In this document: positions 45,516-53,558 of the stretch, one piece after another
Layout of the letters: the number at the start of each line of letters is the position of its first letter
Numbering within the stretch: position 1 is the first letter of the stretch
DNA from: JAOUEA01 sp963790335
GTDB taxonomy: Bacteria; Actinomycetota; UBA4738; HRBIN12
Reading direction: 5' to 3'
Length of the DNA stretch: 64,000 nucleotides
NCBI GenBank assembly: GCA_963790335.1
Contig: CAWBOB010000002.1
Location: forward strand, 372,001-436,000
Notes under the pieces: generated by a model
The model's input: only the letters and a program-made list of their open reading frames with translations
What the model was told of the DNA's origin: nothing
The model's database searches: none
Made by a program: the position numbers and the translations under genes

Positions 45516-46595
45516 CTATCGTAGCGAGGCCCGGCCGTGCGCCGACCGGTACACGGACTCGATGCGCTCGGCGACCTGCGACCAGTCGAACGCGGCGGCG
45601 CGGCTCCGGCCCCCCTCGACGAGCCTCGAGGCGAGCCCCGGCGTGTCGAGCACCTCTCCGATCGAACCCGCGAGGGCGTCGGGGTCCCCGGGCGGCACCA
45701 CGAGCGCATCGATCCGGTGGGTCGCGACCTCCCGGTACCCGTCGATGTCGGTGGCGACGACCGGCACACCGGCCGCCATCGCCTCGACCAGCGCGATGCC
45801 GAAGCTCTCCTGCCCGGTCGCGGCGGCGACCGCGACGTCGGCGCCCGCCAGCACGAACGGCACCTTCGCATGCGTGAGACGCCCGAGGAGCACGACGCGC
45901 TCGCGCACACCGGACGGCAGATCGTCGACGGCGTCGCGATCGGCACCATCGCCGCACACGGTGAGCCACAGGTCGTCGCGGTCGGCGGCGAGCGATCGGA
46001 AGGCCTCGACCATCACGGGGAAGCCCTTCTGCCGGTCGAGGCGGTGCGTCCACGCGATGCGGCGCCCCGGCGGCCAGGCGAGCGGGACGGCGTCGGCGAA
46101 GCGAACCACCGAGATGCCGTTGGGGATGATCTGGGGCTCGAGCCCGGGCACGGCTTCCTGGACGAACGAGGCTGCAGCCCGGGAGACGGCGATCGTGGCG
46201 GCGAGCCGGCGGCGCACGGGAGCCAGCATCGGGCCCGCCAGCCGGTAGAGCATGGAGCGGTCGAGCCACGCGTGGAAGGTCGCCACCACCGGCACGGTCG
46301 CTGCGAGTGTCGCCCACATCGACGCGCTCGGGGTGAACGGCTCGTGCACGTGCACGACGTCCGGACCGAAGCCTTGCAGCGCCCGCCGGGCGCGGCGCAC
46401 GGCGGGCCACGGTGCGATGGGTGCGACCGTGCCTCGGTAGGCGATGCGCACGCTCCTGCCGAGCCCACCCGCGCCCGGCCCGAACACCGCGGCGACATGC
46501 CCCCGCTCCTGGAGCTGCGCGGCGAGGTCGGCGACGTGTACCTGCACGCCGCCGGGAGCATCGACGTCGTAGGGGCACACGAGCGCGACGCGCAC
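45516..46595 (-). CDS. pimA: GT4 glycosyltransferase, PimA-like phosphatidylinositol mannosyltransferase
   Basis: GT-B retaining glycosyltransferase likely adding the first mannose to phosphatidyl-myo-inositol on the inner membrane leaflet. The intact 359-aa frame starts MRVALVCPYDVDAPGGVQVHV, matching PimA's CPYSFDVPGGVQ. VVHVHEPFTPSAS, IIPNGISV, WTHRLDRQKGF (donor-phosphate Arg and Lys) and ESFGIALVEAM (EX7E) follow. The acyltransferase and PgsA-like genes are directly upstream in the order of Rv2612c-Rv2610c (recalled), which supports the PIM role. A related mannosyltransferase function cannot be excluded. Confidence 0.85.
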   Translation of the reverse strand: MRVALVCPYDVDAPGGVQVHVADLAAQLQERGHVAAVFGPGAGGLGRSVRIAYRGTVAPIAPWPAVRRARRALQGFGPDVVHVHEPFTPSASMWATLAATVPVVATFHAWLDRSMLYRLAGPMLAPVRRRLAATIAVSRAAASFVQEAVPGLEPQIIPNGISVVRFADAVPLAWPPGRRIAWTHRLDRQKGFPVMVEAFRSLAADRDDLWLTVCGDGADRDAVDDLPSGVRERVVLLGRLTHAKVPFVLAGADVAVAAATGQESFGIALVEAMAAGVPVVATDIDGYREVATHRIDALVVPPGDPDALAGSIGEVLDTPGLASRLVEGGRSRAAAFDWSQVAERIESVYRSAHGRASLR

Positions 46596-46599
46596 GTCG

Positions 46600-47460
46600 T
46601 CAGTCCTGCCACGCCGGCTGGAACATGTGCCAATCCGTCGGCGCCGCCGCGATCGACCGCTCGAACTCGTCGGCCATGCGCTGGGTCAACGCCCGCACGT
46701 CGGCGCGCCGATCGCCGCTCGGATCGATCGTGAGCGGCGGCGTCATGACGCAGCGCCATCCACCGTCCGTCTGGAAGACCGGCGTCACGAGCAGCGGAGC
46801 CCCGGTCGTGAGCGATAGCAACGCAGGGCCGGCCGGCAGCCGCCGCGAGCGCCCGAACATCGTGACCTCGACGCCCTTGCCGGTGAGATCGCGGTCGGCG
46901 ACGAGCGCCACGATCGAGCCCGCCTCCAGCCGCGAGGCGAGCTTCCGCCCGACACCGGCGTGGCCGAGCCCTACCACCTCCACGCCGATCGACGTTCGAT
47001 GCTCGACGAACAGGTCGTACAGCCGCGGCGGGCGCAGCTGCTCCGCCACCGCGATGAGCGGGCGACCCTGCGCCCGCAGCCAGGGACCGGCGGCGTCCCA
47101 GTTGCCGATGTGCGGCAGCGCGACGATCGCGCCGCGGCCGCCCCCGAGCGCCTGCCAGAGGTGATCGGCCCCGACCGCTTCGAATCGTCGCGCCACGGCC
47201 TGCGGTGACTCGACCGCGAAGCGGAAGGAATCGAACCAGTACCTGGCGTAGGAAGCGAACGCCTCGCGGGTCGCTGCGCGCACCACCGGGTCCGCGGGCG
47301 CCCGTCCGAGCACCTGCGAGAGGTTGCGGGCCACCACCGCTCGTGCGCCGGGTGCGAGCTCGAACGCGAGGAGGCCGGCGCGCCGGAAGGTTCGACGGCC
47401 CGGCCCCTCGGGCAGGGTGCGGGCGAGCCATGCGGTCGATCGGTACAGGTGGAAGGCCAC
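46600..47460 (-). CDS. Lysophospholipid acyltransferase of the LpxL/HtrB type (PIM acyltransferase PatA-like)
   Basis: Membrane-associated acyltransferase that probably acylates the mannose of PIM. The 286-aa frame has the HX4D catalytic motif in LPHIGNWD, ADRDLTGKGVEVTMFGR, and the C-terminal WHMFQPAW. It lies five bases before pimA. GTG 47460 starts AFHLYRS; an ATG overlapping the pgsA-like stop (near 47500) with an indel in the following GGGGG would give a longer N-terminus and coupled translation. The glycosylated-lipid acceptor is inferred from the cluster. Confidence 0.82.
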   Translation of the reverse strand: MAFHLYRSTAWLARTLPEGPGRRTFRRAGLLAFELAPGARAVVARNLSQVLGRAPADPVVRAATREAFASYARYWFDSFRFAVESPQAVARRFEAVGADHLWQALGGGRGAIVALPHIGNWDAAGPWLRAQGRPLIAVAEQLRPPRLYDLFVEHRTSIGVEVVGLGHAGVGRKLASRLEAGSIVALVADRDLTGKGVEVTMFGRSRRLPAGPALLSLTTGAPLLVTPVFQTDGGWRCVMTPPLTIDPSGDRRADVRALTQRMADEFERSIAAAPTDWHMFQPAWQD

Positions 47461-47496
47461 CGTCTCCCGGACGCGTCTCGTCGTGCCCCCGCGTCG

Positions 47497-48051
47497 TCAT
47501 CGTGGTCCCTGCCGGGCGATCGACGACGACCGTTCCTCGCGCGCGACCTGCGACGTGCGCACCACCACCGCGAGCCCCGACACGGCCGCAGCCAGCCACA
47601 ACGCCCACGCCGCACCGAGGAAGAGCCCCGCGACCACGAGGCCGTAGCGCACGCCGCGGGTGAGATGGCTCTCCTCCACGCTGTAGGCGAGCGACGCCCC
47701 CCGAGCGCGCACGTACGCCGACAGCGCGCTGAGGCAGAGGGCGGCGAGGGCCGCGAGGCTGACACCGGGCTCGTCGCCGTGCGCGACCCATGCGATCGTG
47801 CCCAGCACCGCGCCGTCCCACACCCGGTCGAGCAGCTCGTCGAGCATGCGGTCGGACGGACCTCCGGCGCCGTGGTTCGCGCGATGCCCGCCGACGAGCA
47901 GCAGCACCCCAGCCGCGAGCGCCGCGAGGGCAGCCGGCCGGGGCTCCTCGGCGACCACCAGCCATGCCGCCGAGGCGGCGAGCAGCGCACCCACCGACAG
48001 TGTCGAGCGGGTGATGGCGGTGCCCGGCGGCTGTCGTTCGAACCGAACCAT
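47497..48051 (-). CDS. CDP-alcohol phosphatidyltransferase-like membrane protein with degenerate motif
   Basis: A 184-aa polytopic protein in the position of pgsA1 (phosphatidylinositol-phosphate synthase). The second half of the family motif is present: LDELLDRVWDGAVLG matches the ...LD...D..DGAV block of PgsA1, and SAYVRARGAS and RTSQVAR also fit. The first half, normally DxxDGxxAR, reads LLVGGHRANHGAGG with no Asp pair and no Arg at the expected place. No alternative frame supplies it. Loss of two metal-binding Asp predicts little or no transferase activity, unless the local sequence is wrong. Confidence 0.65.
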   Translation of the reverse strand: MVRFERQPPGTAITRSTLSVGALLAASAAWLVVAEEPRPAALAALAAGVLLLVGGHRANHGAGGPSDRMLDELLDRVWDGAVLGTIAWVAHGDEPGVSLAALAALCLSALSAYVRARGASLAYSVEESHLTRGVRYGLVVAGLFLGAAWALWLAAAVSGLAVVVRTSQVAREERSSSIARQGPR

Positions 48052-48149
48052 GAGCGCAGTCGGGCGAGCGTAGCAACTCCCCCCTCCGATAGGATGCCCG
48101 GACCCTCACGCCCCGACCGCCGCCCGTCGCTGAACAGGAGGAGCGCGCG

Positions 48150-50240
48150 TTGAAGACCTACGACGCGAAGGACATCCGCAACGTCCTGCTGGTCGGGCAC
48201 GGAGGGTCCGGCAAGACCACGTTGCTCGAGGCGATGCTGTTCACCTCGGGAGCGATCACGCGCATGGGCACGGTCGAGGACGGCAACACGGTGAGCGACC
48301 ACGATCCCGACGAGCAGCGCAAGAGCATCTCCGTCTCGCTCACCATGGCTCCCATCGAGTGGGACGGGGTCAAGATCAACGTGCTCGACGCGCCGGGATA
48401 CGCGGACTTCATCGGTGACATGCGCTCGGCGATCCGCGCGGCGGATGCGGTGATCGTGGTGGTCTCGGCGATAGACGGGGTCGAGGTGCAGACCGAGGTG
48501 GCGTGGGAGCTCGCGGTCGAGGCCGGGCTTCCTCGTGCGGTCTTCGTGAACAAGCTGGACCGGGAACGGTCCGACTTCCAGGCGACGCTCGATCAGCTCG
48601 TCTCGTCGTTCGGCAACCAGGTCGCGCCGTTCGAGCTGCCGATCGGGTCCGAGCACGAGTTCGAGGGCATCGCCGACCTGCTGCACGAGAAGGCCGACCT
48701 GTATCCGTCGGGACCTCGCGCCGAGGAGTCGGAGTGGCCCGACGAGATCCATCGCATGGCCGATCCCGCGAGGGAGAAGCTCATCGAGGCCGTGGCGGAG
48801 TCCGACGACGCGCTGATCGAGGAGTACCTCGAGCAGGGAACGCTTCCCGAGGAGCACATCGTGAGCGGCGCCAAGCTCGGGTTCGCCAACGCCAGGCTCG
48901 CGCCGGTGATCGTCGGCTCGGCGGCCAAAGCGATCGGCATCGACCGTCTCCTCGACTTCATCGTCGAAGAGTTCCCATCCCCGCTCGACCGGCCACCGAT
49001 GACGGTGCTCGGCAAGGACGGGCAGGAGAGCGAGCGGACCTGCGACCCGGCCGCGCCCCTGGCGGCCTTCGTCTTCAAGACGTTGTCCGACCCCTTCGTG
49101 GGACACATCACGATGTTCCGGGTCTTCAGCGGCACGATCAGGCCCGACTCCACGGTGCACAACGCGACGCAGTCGATCGACGAACGCGTGGGTCAGCTCT
49201 TCACGCTCGTCGGCAAGGAGCACGAGTCGGTATCGCACGTCGCGGCGGGCGACATCGGAGCGGTCGCCAAGCTCCAGCAGGCCCACACCGGCGACACGCT
49301 CTCGACCAAGGACGCGCCCGTGCAGGTGCCTGCCATCGGTCTGCCCGAGCCGCTGCTCGCCTACGCGATCGCCCCGAAGACCAAGGGTGACGAGAACAAG
49401 CTCGCCACGGGGCTCTCACGCCTGCGTGAGGAGGACCCGACCTTGCGCGTCTCACGCAACGAGGAGACCCACGAGACCGTGATGCACGGCATGGGCGAGG
49501 CCCACCTCGAGGTGATGGTCGAGCGACTCAAGCGCAAGTTCGGCGTCGAGGTCACGACCGCTCCCGCCAAGATCGCGTACCGGGAGACGATCCGGACCGG
49601 CGCGGCGGGGCTCGGCCGGCACGTGAAGCAGACGGGCGGTCACGGCCAGTACGCCGTCTGCAACATCGAGATCGAGCCGCTCGCGCACGGCGAGGGCTTC
49701 GTCTACGAGGACAAGATCTTCGGCGGGGCGATCCCCCACCAGTTCATCCCCTCGATCGAGAAGGGCATCGTGAAGACGATGTCCGAGGGGGTCATCAGCG
49801 GCAATCCCATGGTGGACCTCAAGGTCACGCTGGTCGACGGCAAGTTCCACCCGGTCGACTCCTCCGACATGGCGTTCCAGATCGCCGGATCGATGGCGCT
49901 GAAGGATGCGGTGGATCGGGCGGGCGTCGCCCTGCTGGAACCGATCGTCGACCTCGAGGTCATCGTGCCCGAGGCCTACACGGGCGACATCATGGGCGAC
50001 CTCAACTCGAAGCGGGGCAAGATCGCCGGCATGGAACAGCTGGGCGGGGGCAAGCAGCGCATCAACGCCCAGGTGCCGCAGGCCGAGGTCGCCCGCTACG
50101 TGATCGACCTGCGGTCCATGACCGGCGGCCGTGGCGCCTACACGGCCACGTTCTCCCACTACGAGGAGATGCCGCAGCACCTCGCCCAGAAGGTGATCGA
50201 GGCATCCCAGGCAGCGCGCGAGGAAGCCCAGCGCAGGTAG
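48150..50240 (+). CDS. Elongation factor G-like GTPase (EF-G paralogue, FusA2 type)
   Basis: Translational GTPase of 696 aa, intact. TTG 48150 has AGGAGG nine bases upstream. G1 is GHGGSGKTT, G3 DAPGYADF and G4 NKLDRE, followed by domains II-V including GHGQYAVCNIEIEPL and GAYTATFSHYEEMP. The switch-I region (TVEDGNTVSDHDPDEQRKSIS) is of the EF-G-like type found in secondary copies, and it is not next to rpsL, rpsG or tuf. It is a plus-strand gene amid minus-strand genes and diverges from the pgsA-like gene. Its role (stress translation, recycling) is inferred from paralogy. Confidence 0.88.
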   Translation: MKTYDAKDIRNVLLVGHGGSGKTTLLEAMLFTSGAITRMGTVEDGNTVSDHDPDEQRKSISVSLTMAPIEWDGVKINVLDAPGYADFIGDMRSAIRAADAVIVVVSAIDGVEVQTEVAWELAVEAGLPRAVFVNKLDRERSDFQATLDQLVSSFGNQVAPFELPIGSEHEFEGIADLLHEKADLYPSGPRAEESEWPDEIHRMADPAREKLIEAVAESDDALIEEYLEQGTLPEEHIVSGAKLGFANARLAPVIVGSAAKAIGIDRLLDFIVEEFPSPLDRPPMTVLGKDGQESERTCDPAAPLAAFVFKTLSDPFVGHITMFRVFSGTIRPDSTVHNATQSIDERVGQLFTLVGKEHESVSHVAAGDIGAVAKLQQAHTGDTLSTKDAPVQVPAIGLPEPLLAYAIAPKTKGDENKLATGLSRLREEDPTLRVSRNEETHETVMHGMGEAHLEVMVERLKRKFGVEVTTAPAKIAYRETIRTGAAGLGRHVKQTGGHGQYAVCNIEIEPLAHGEGFVYEDKIFGGAIPHQFIPSIEKGIVKTMSEGVISGNPMVDLKVTLVDGKFHPVDSSDMAFQIAGSMALKDAVDRAGVALLEPIVDLEVIVPEAYTGDIMGDLNSKRGKIAGMEQLGGGKQRINAQVPQAEVARYVIDLRSMTGGRGAYTATFSHYEEMPQHLAQKVIEASQAAREEAQRR

Positions 50241-50262
50241 CGCATCGCCCCGATCGGGCCGT

Positions 50263-51072
50263 TCAGCGCGGAGCCATCTCCTCGAGGAACGGCAGCACGG
50301 CATCGTCGAACGCCCCCGGGTGGCGCAGGTTCACGACGTGGTCGGCCTCGATCGTGACGAGCCGCCCGTCGAGCACCTCGCGTGCGATGAACTGCGAGGC
50401 CCGGCGCATGTCGGCTGGGTCGTGGCGTGCCTCGATCACCAGGGTCGGCACGTCGATCTCAGCCAGTCGCATGGCGGCCGGCGGATCGAGCTGCTCCGCG
50501 CCCGACTCGTCCATCGTGAGCTCGTGGATGTTGTCACGCGCGATCTGCTTGATGCGGGCGCCCGCCTCATCGTCGACGCCGAGCGGAGCCCAGATGCCGA
50601 GGGAGAGGTCCTGCGCCCGCTCGAGGTCGCCGGCTTCCATCGCGGCCTCGATCGGCTCGCTCCGCTCGTCCCACCACGCCGCCTCGTCCTCGGTTTCCAC
50701 GAACCCTCCGAGCCCCGGCGCGACCGGCACGAGCGCCCAGACCCGCTCGGGCATGGTCAGGGTGGCGTCGATGGCGAGCGCGCCGCCCATCGAGCACCCG
50801 ACGAGCGCGGTGCGCTCGATGCCGAGGCGGTCGAGCACGGCTTCGAGGTCGCGCACGTGCGAGTACGCCGAGCCGTCCGGTCTCGACGACGCCCCGTAGC
50901 CGCGCATGTCGTAGCGCAGGACCCGGTACCGCTCGGCCAGCGGCTCGAACTGCGGATCCCACGTCCGCATGTCCCACAGACCCGGATGCAGCAGGGTCAC
51001 CGCCGCTCCGGCCCCCGCGACCTCGTAGTGCAAGCCGGCCACCGTCGGCGAGATCGAGGAACCCTTCGTCAC
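50263..51072 (-). CDS. Alpha/beta hydrolase
   Basis: Serine hydrolase-fold protein of 269 aa. TLLHPGLWDMRTWDPQ is the oxyanion-side region, VGCSMGGALAI the nucleophile elbow, VIEARHDPAD the acid strand, and EADHVVNLRHP carries the catalytic His. GTG 51072 overlaps the HIT stop (GTGA), so it is translated with the HIT gene. The substrate is unknown; the family includes esterases and haloperoxidase-like enzymes. Confidence 0.85.
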   Translation of the reverse strand: MTKGSSISPTVAGLHYEVAGAGAAVTLLHPGLWDMRTWDPQFEPLAERYRVLRYDMRGYGASSRPDGSAYSHVRDLEAVLDRLGIERTALVGCSMGGALAIDATLTMPERVWALVPVAPGLGGFVETEDEAAWWDERSEPIEAAMEAGDLERAQDLSLGIWAPLGVDDEAGARIKQIARDNIHELTMDESGAEQLDPPAAMRLAEIDVPTLVIEARHDPADMRRASQFIAREVLDGRLVTIEADHVVNLRHPGAFDDAVLPFLEEMAPR

Positions 51073-51563
51073 GCATCGGCATCGGCGAACCTCGGCGCGA
51101 GACGGCGGGCGGTGTCGGCGAGCAGCTCCGGCAGGACGCGGACCTGGCCGACGACCGGCATGAAGTTCGTGTCGCCGCCCCACCTCGGCACGACGTGCCA
51201 GTGCAGGTGGCCGGGGATGCCCGCCCCCGCGATCGAGCCGAGGTTGAGGCCCACGTTGAACCCGTGCGGCTCCGACTCCTCGCGGAGCGCGCGGATCGAA
51301 CGGCGCAGCAATGCATGCAGCTCGCCACTCTCCATATCGGTCAGCTCCTCGATGTCGCCGGCGTGACGGAGCGGCACCACGAGCAGGTGACCCGGGTTGT
51401 ACGGGAACTTGTTCAGCACCACGTACGCCAGCTCTCCGCGAACGAGCACCCGTTCGGGCTCACGATCGGGAACCGCGCAGAACACGCATCCCCCGTCTCC
51501 TTCGAACTCGTCGCGGGCCGTCTCGATGTACTGCATGCGCCATGGACTCCACAGATGGTCCAC
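51069..51563 (-). CDS. HIT family protein, Ap4A phosphorylase-like
   Basis: Histidine-triad nucleotide phosphatase/phosphorylase of 164 aa. CVFC is the N-terminal zinc-type pair, NKFPYNPGHLLVVPLRH the nucleotide pocket, and GHLHWHVVPRW the HxHxH triad. It follows thrS within ten bases; M. tuberculosis Rv2613c (recalled as an Ap4A phosphorylase) has the same neighbour, thrS. GTG 51563 starts the typical VDHLWSPWRMQYI. Threonyl-tRNA synthetase makes Ap4A as a by-product, so the pairing is sensible. Confidence 0.9.
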   Translation of the reverse strand: MDHLWSPWRMQYIETARDEFEGDGGCVFCAVPDREPERVLVRGELAYVVLNKFPYNPGHLLVVPLRHAGDIEELTDMESGELHALLRRSIRALREESEPHGFNVGLNLGSIAGAGIPGHLHWHVVPRWGGDTNFMPVVGQVRVLPELLADTARRLAPRFADADA

Positions 51564-51570
51564 GATGGCC

Positions 51571-53530
51571 TCAGCTCCGCCGGGCGAAGTCGGTCTGCGC
51601 GAGCGAGCGGCTCGACGCCTCGTCGGCGAGCGCGTCGACGAGCCGGCCGAAGGGCACGCCGGGCGTCTCCGTGCCCGACCGGTCGCGCACCGTGTAGGCG
51701 TCGGACCCCGCCTCGTCGTCGCCGACGACGAGCGTGTAGGGGGCTTTCGCGAGCTGCGCCGCGCGGATCTTCTTGCCCACGCTCTCCTTGGCGTCGTCGA
51801 CGACCGCGCGCAGTCCCGCAGACGAGGCCTTGGCGGCGAGCTCCTCGCAATGCGCCACGTGGCGGTCGGCGACCGGCACGAGCCGCAGCTGCTCGGGTGC
51901 GAGCCACAGCGGGAACGCCCCCGCGTAGTGCTCGGTGAGCACCGCGAAGAAGCGCTCCACCGACCCGAAGAGCGCCCGATGCACCATGACCGGCCGGTGC
52001 CGCTCGTTGTCGTCGCCCGAATACTCCATATCGAATCGCTGAGGCATCTGGAAGTCCACCTGGATCGTCGACATCTGCCATGTGCGGCCGATCGCATCGC
52101 GCGCCTGCACGCTGATCTTGGGGCCGTAGAACGCGCCCCCGCCCTCATCCATCACGAGTGGGACATCCATCGCCTCTGCCGCGAGGCGCAGCGCCTCGGT
52201 CGCCTCGTCCCACTCCTCGACCGACCCGATCGCCTTGTCCTCGGGTCGCGTCGACAGTTCCATGTAGAACTCGTCGAGCCCGTAGTCGCGCAGCAGGTCG
52301 AGCACGAACGTGAGCACCGACCGCAGCTCGTCGCCGAGCTGCTCGTGGGTCGTGAAGATGTGCGCGTCGTCCATCGTGAGCCCGCGGACCCGCGTGAGCC
52401 CGTGCACCACGCCCGAGAGCTCGTACCGATAGACCGTTCCGAACTCGAAGAGCCGCAGCGGCAACTCGCGGTAGCTGCGTGTTCGGCTCTTGAAGATCAG
52501 GATGTGCATAGGGCAGTTCATGGGCTTCAGGTAGTACCGGGTACCCCCGTCGAGCTCCATCGGGGGGAACATGCCGTCGGCGAACCACGACAGGTGCCCG
52601 CTGATCTCGAACAGCTCGGCCTTCGTGATGTGCGGCGTGTAGACGAACTCGTAGCCGGCTTCCTCGTGGCGTCGACGCGAGTAGTCCTCCATGAGGCGGC
52701 GCACGAGCCCGCCCTTCGGGTGGAACACCGCGAGGCCCGACCCGATCTCCTCGGGGAACGAGAACAGGTCGAGTTCGTGGCCGAGCCTGCGGTGATCGCG
52801 TCGCTCGGCCTCTTCGAGACGGTGCAGGTACGCATCGAGGTCGTCACGGCTGGCCCATGCGGTGCCGTAGATGCGCGTGAGCTGAGGGTTCTGCTCGTCG
52901 CCCCGCCAGTACGCGCCGGCCACGTTCGTGAGCTTGAAGGCTCCCAGCATGCCCGTGTGCGGCACGTGCGGCCCCATGCACAGGTCCGTCCAGCCGTCGT
53001 TGGAGTAGAGCGACACGACGTCGCCGGCCGATGCCTGCGATGCAGCGTCCTCGTCGGAGTCGCTGCCGATGCCCTCGATGATCTCGAGCTTGAACGGCTG
53101 GTCGTGCAGGCGATCCATCGCCGCATCGCGCGGGACCTCCTCGCGCACGAATCGCTGGTTCCGCTTCACGATCTGGCGCATGCGCCGCTCGATCGCAGCG
53201 AGATCCGAGGCGTGCACGGTCTCGGGGATGTCGAAGTCGTAGTAGAAGCCGTCGTCCACGGCCGGCCCGATCGCGTACGACGCTCCCGGGTAGAGATCGC
53301 AGACCGCCTGCGCGAGCACGTGCGCGGTCGAGTGACGCAGCACGTGCAGCCCGATCATCGGACGCCGGATCGATCGGCTCGACGACCGCGTCGCCCTCGG
53401 GCACGAACGCGAGGTCTCGGAGCTCGCCGTCGACGCGCGCCGCGATCGTGCCTTTGGGCAGCACGCTGCCGATCGGCTCACCCTCGGGCAACTCGACGCG
53501 CGCGCCTCCGGCGATGGTCAGGGTCGGCAT
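51571..53530 (-). CDS. thrS: Threonyl-tRNA synthetase (one frame break)
   Basis: Class II synthetase for Thr. ATG 53530 opens a TGS-like N-domain (MPTLTIAGGARVELPEG), then the editing domain with LRHSTAHVLAQAV, catalytic motifs KPMNCPMHILIF, LFEFGTVYRYE, RGLTMDDAHIF and VMVHRALFGSVERF, and the anticodon domain. The frame breaks near 53365; removing one G gives PASMIGLHVLRHS. Total about 653 aa, normal length. Confidence 0.94.
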
Positions 53531-53558
53531 GCGGGCATGATAGCCACCCGCTTCGGCG

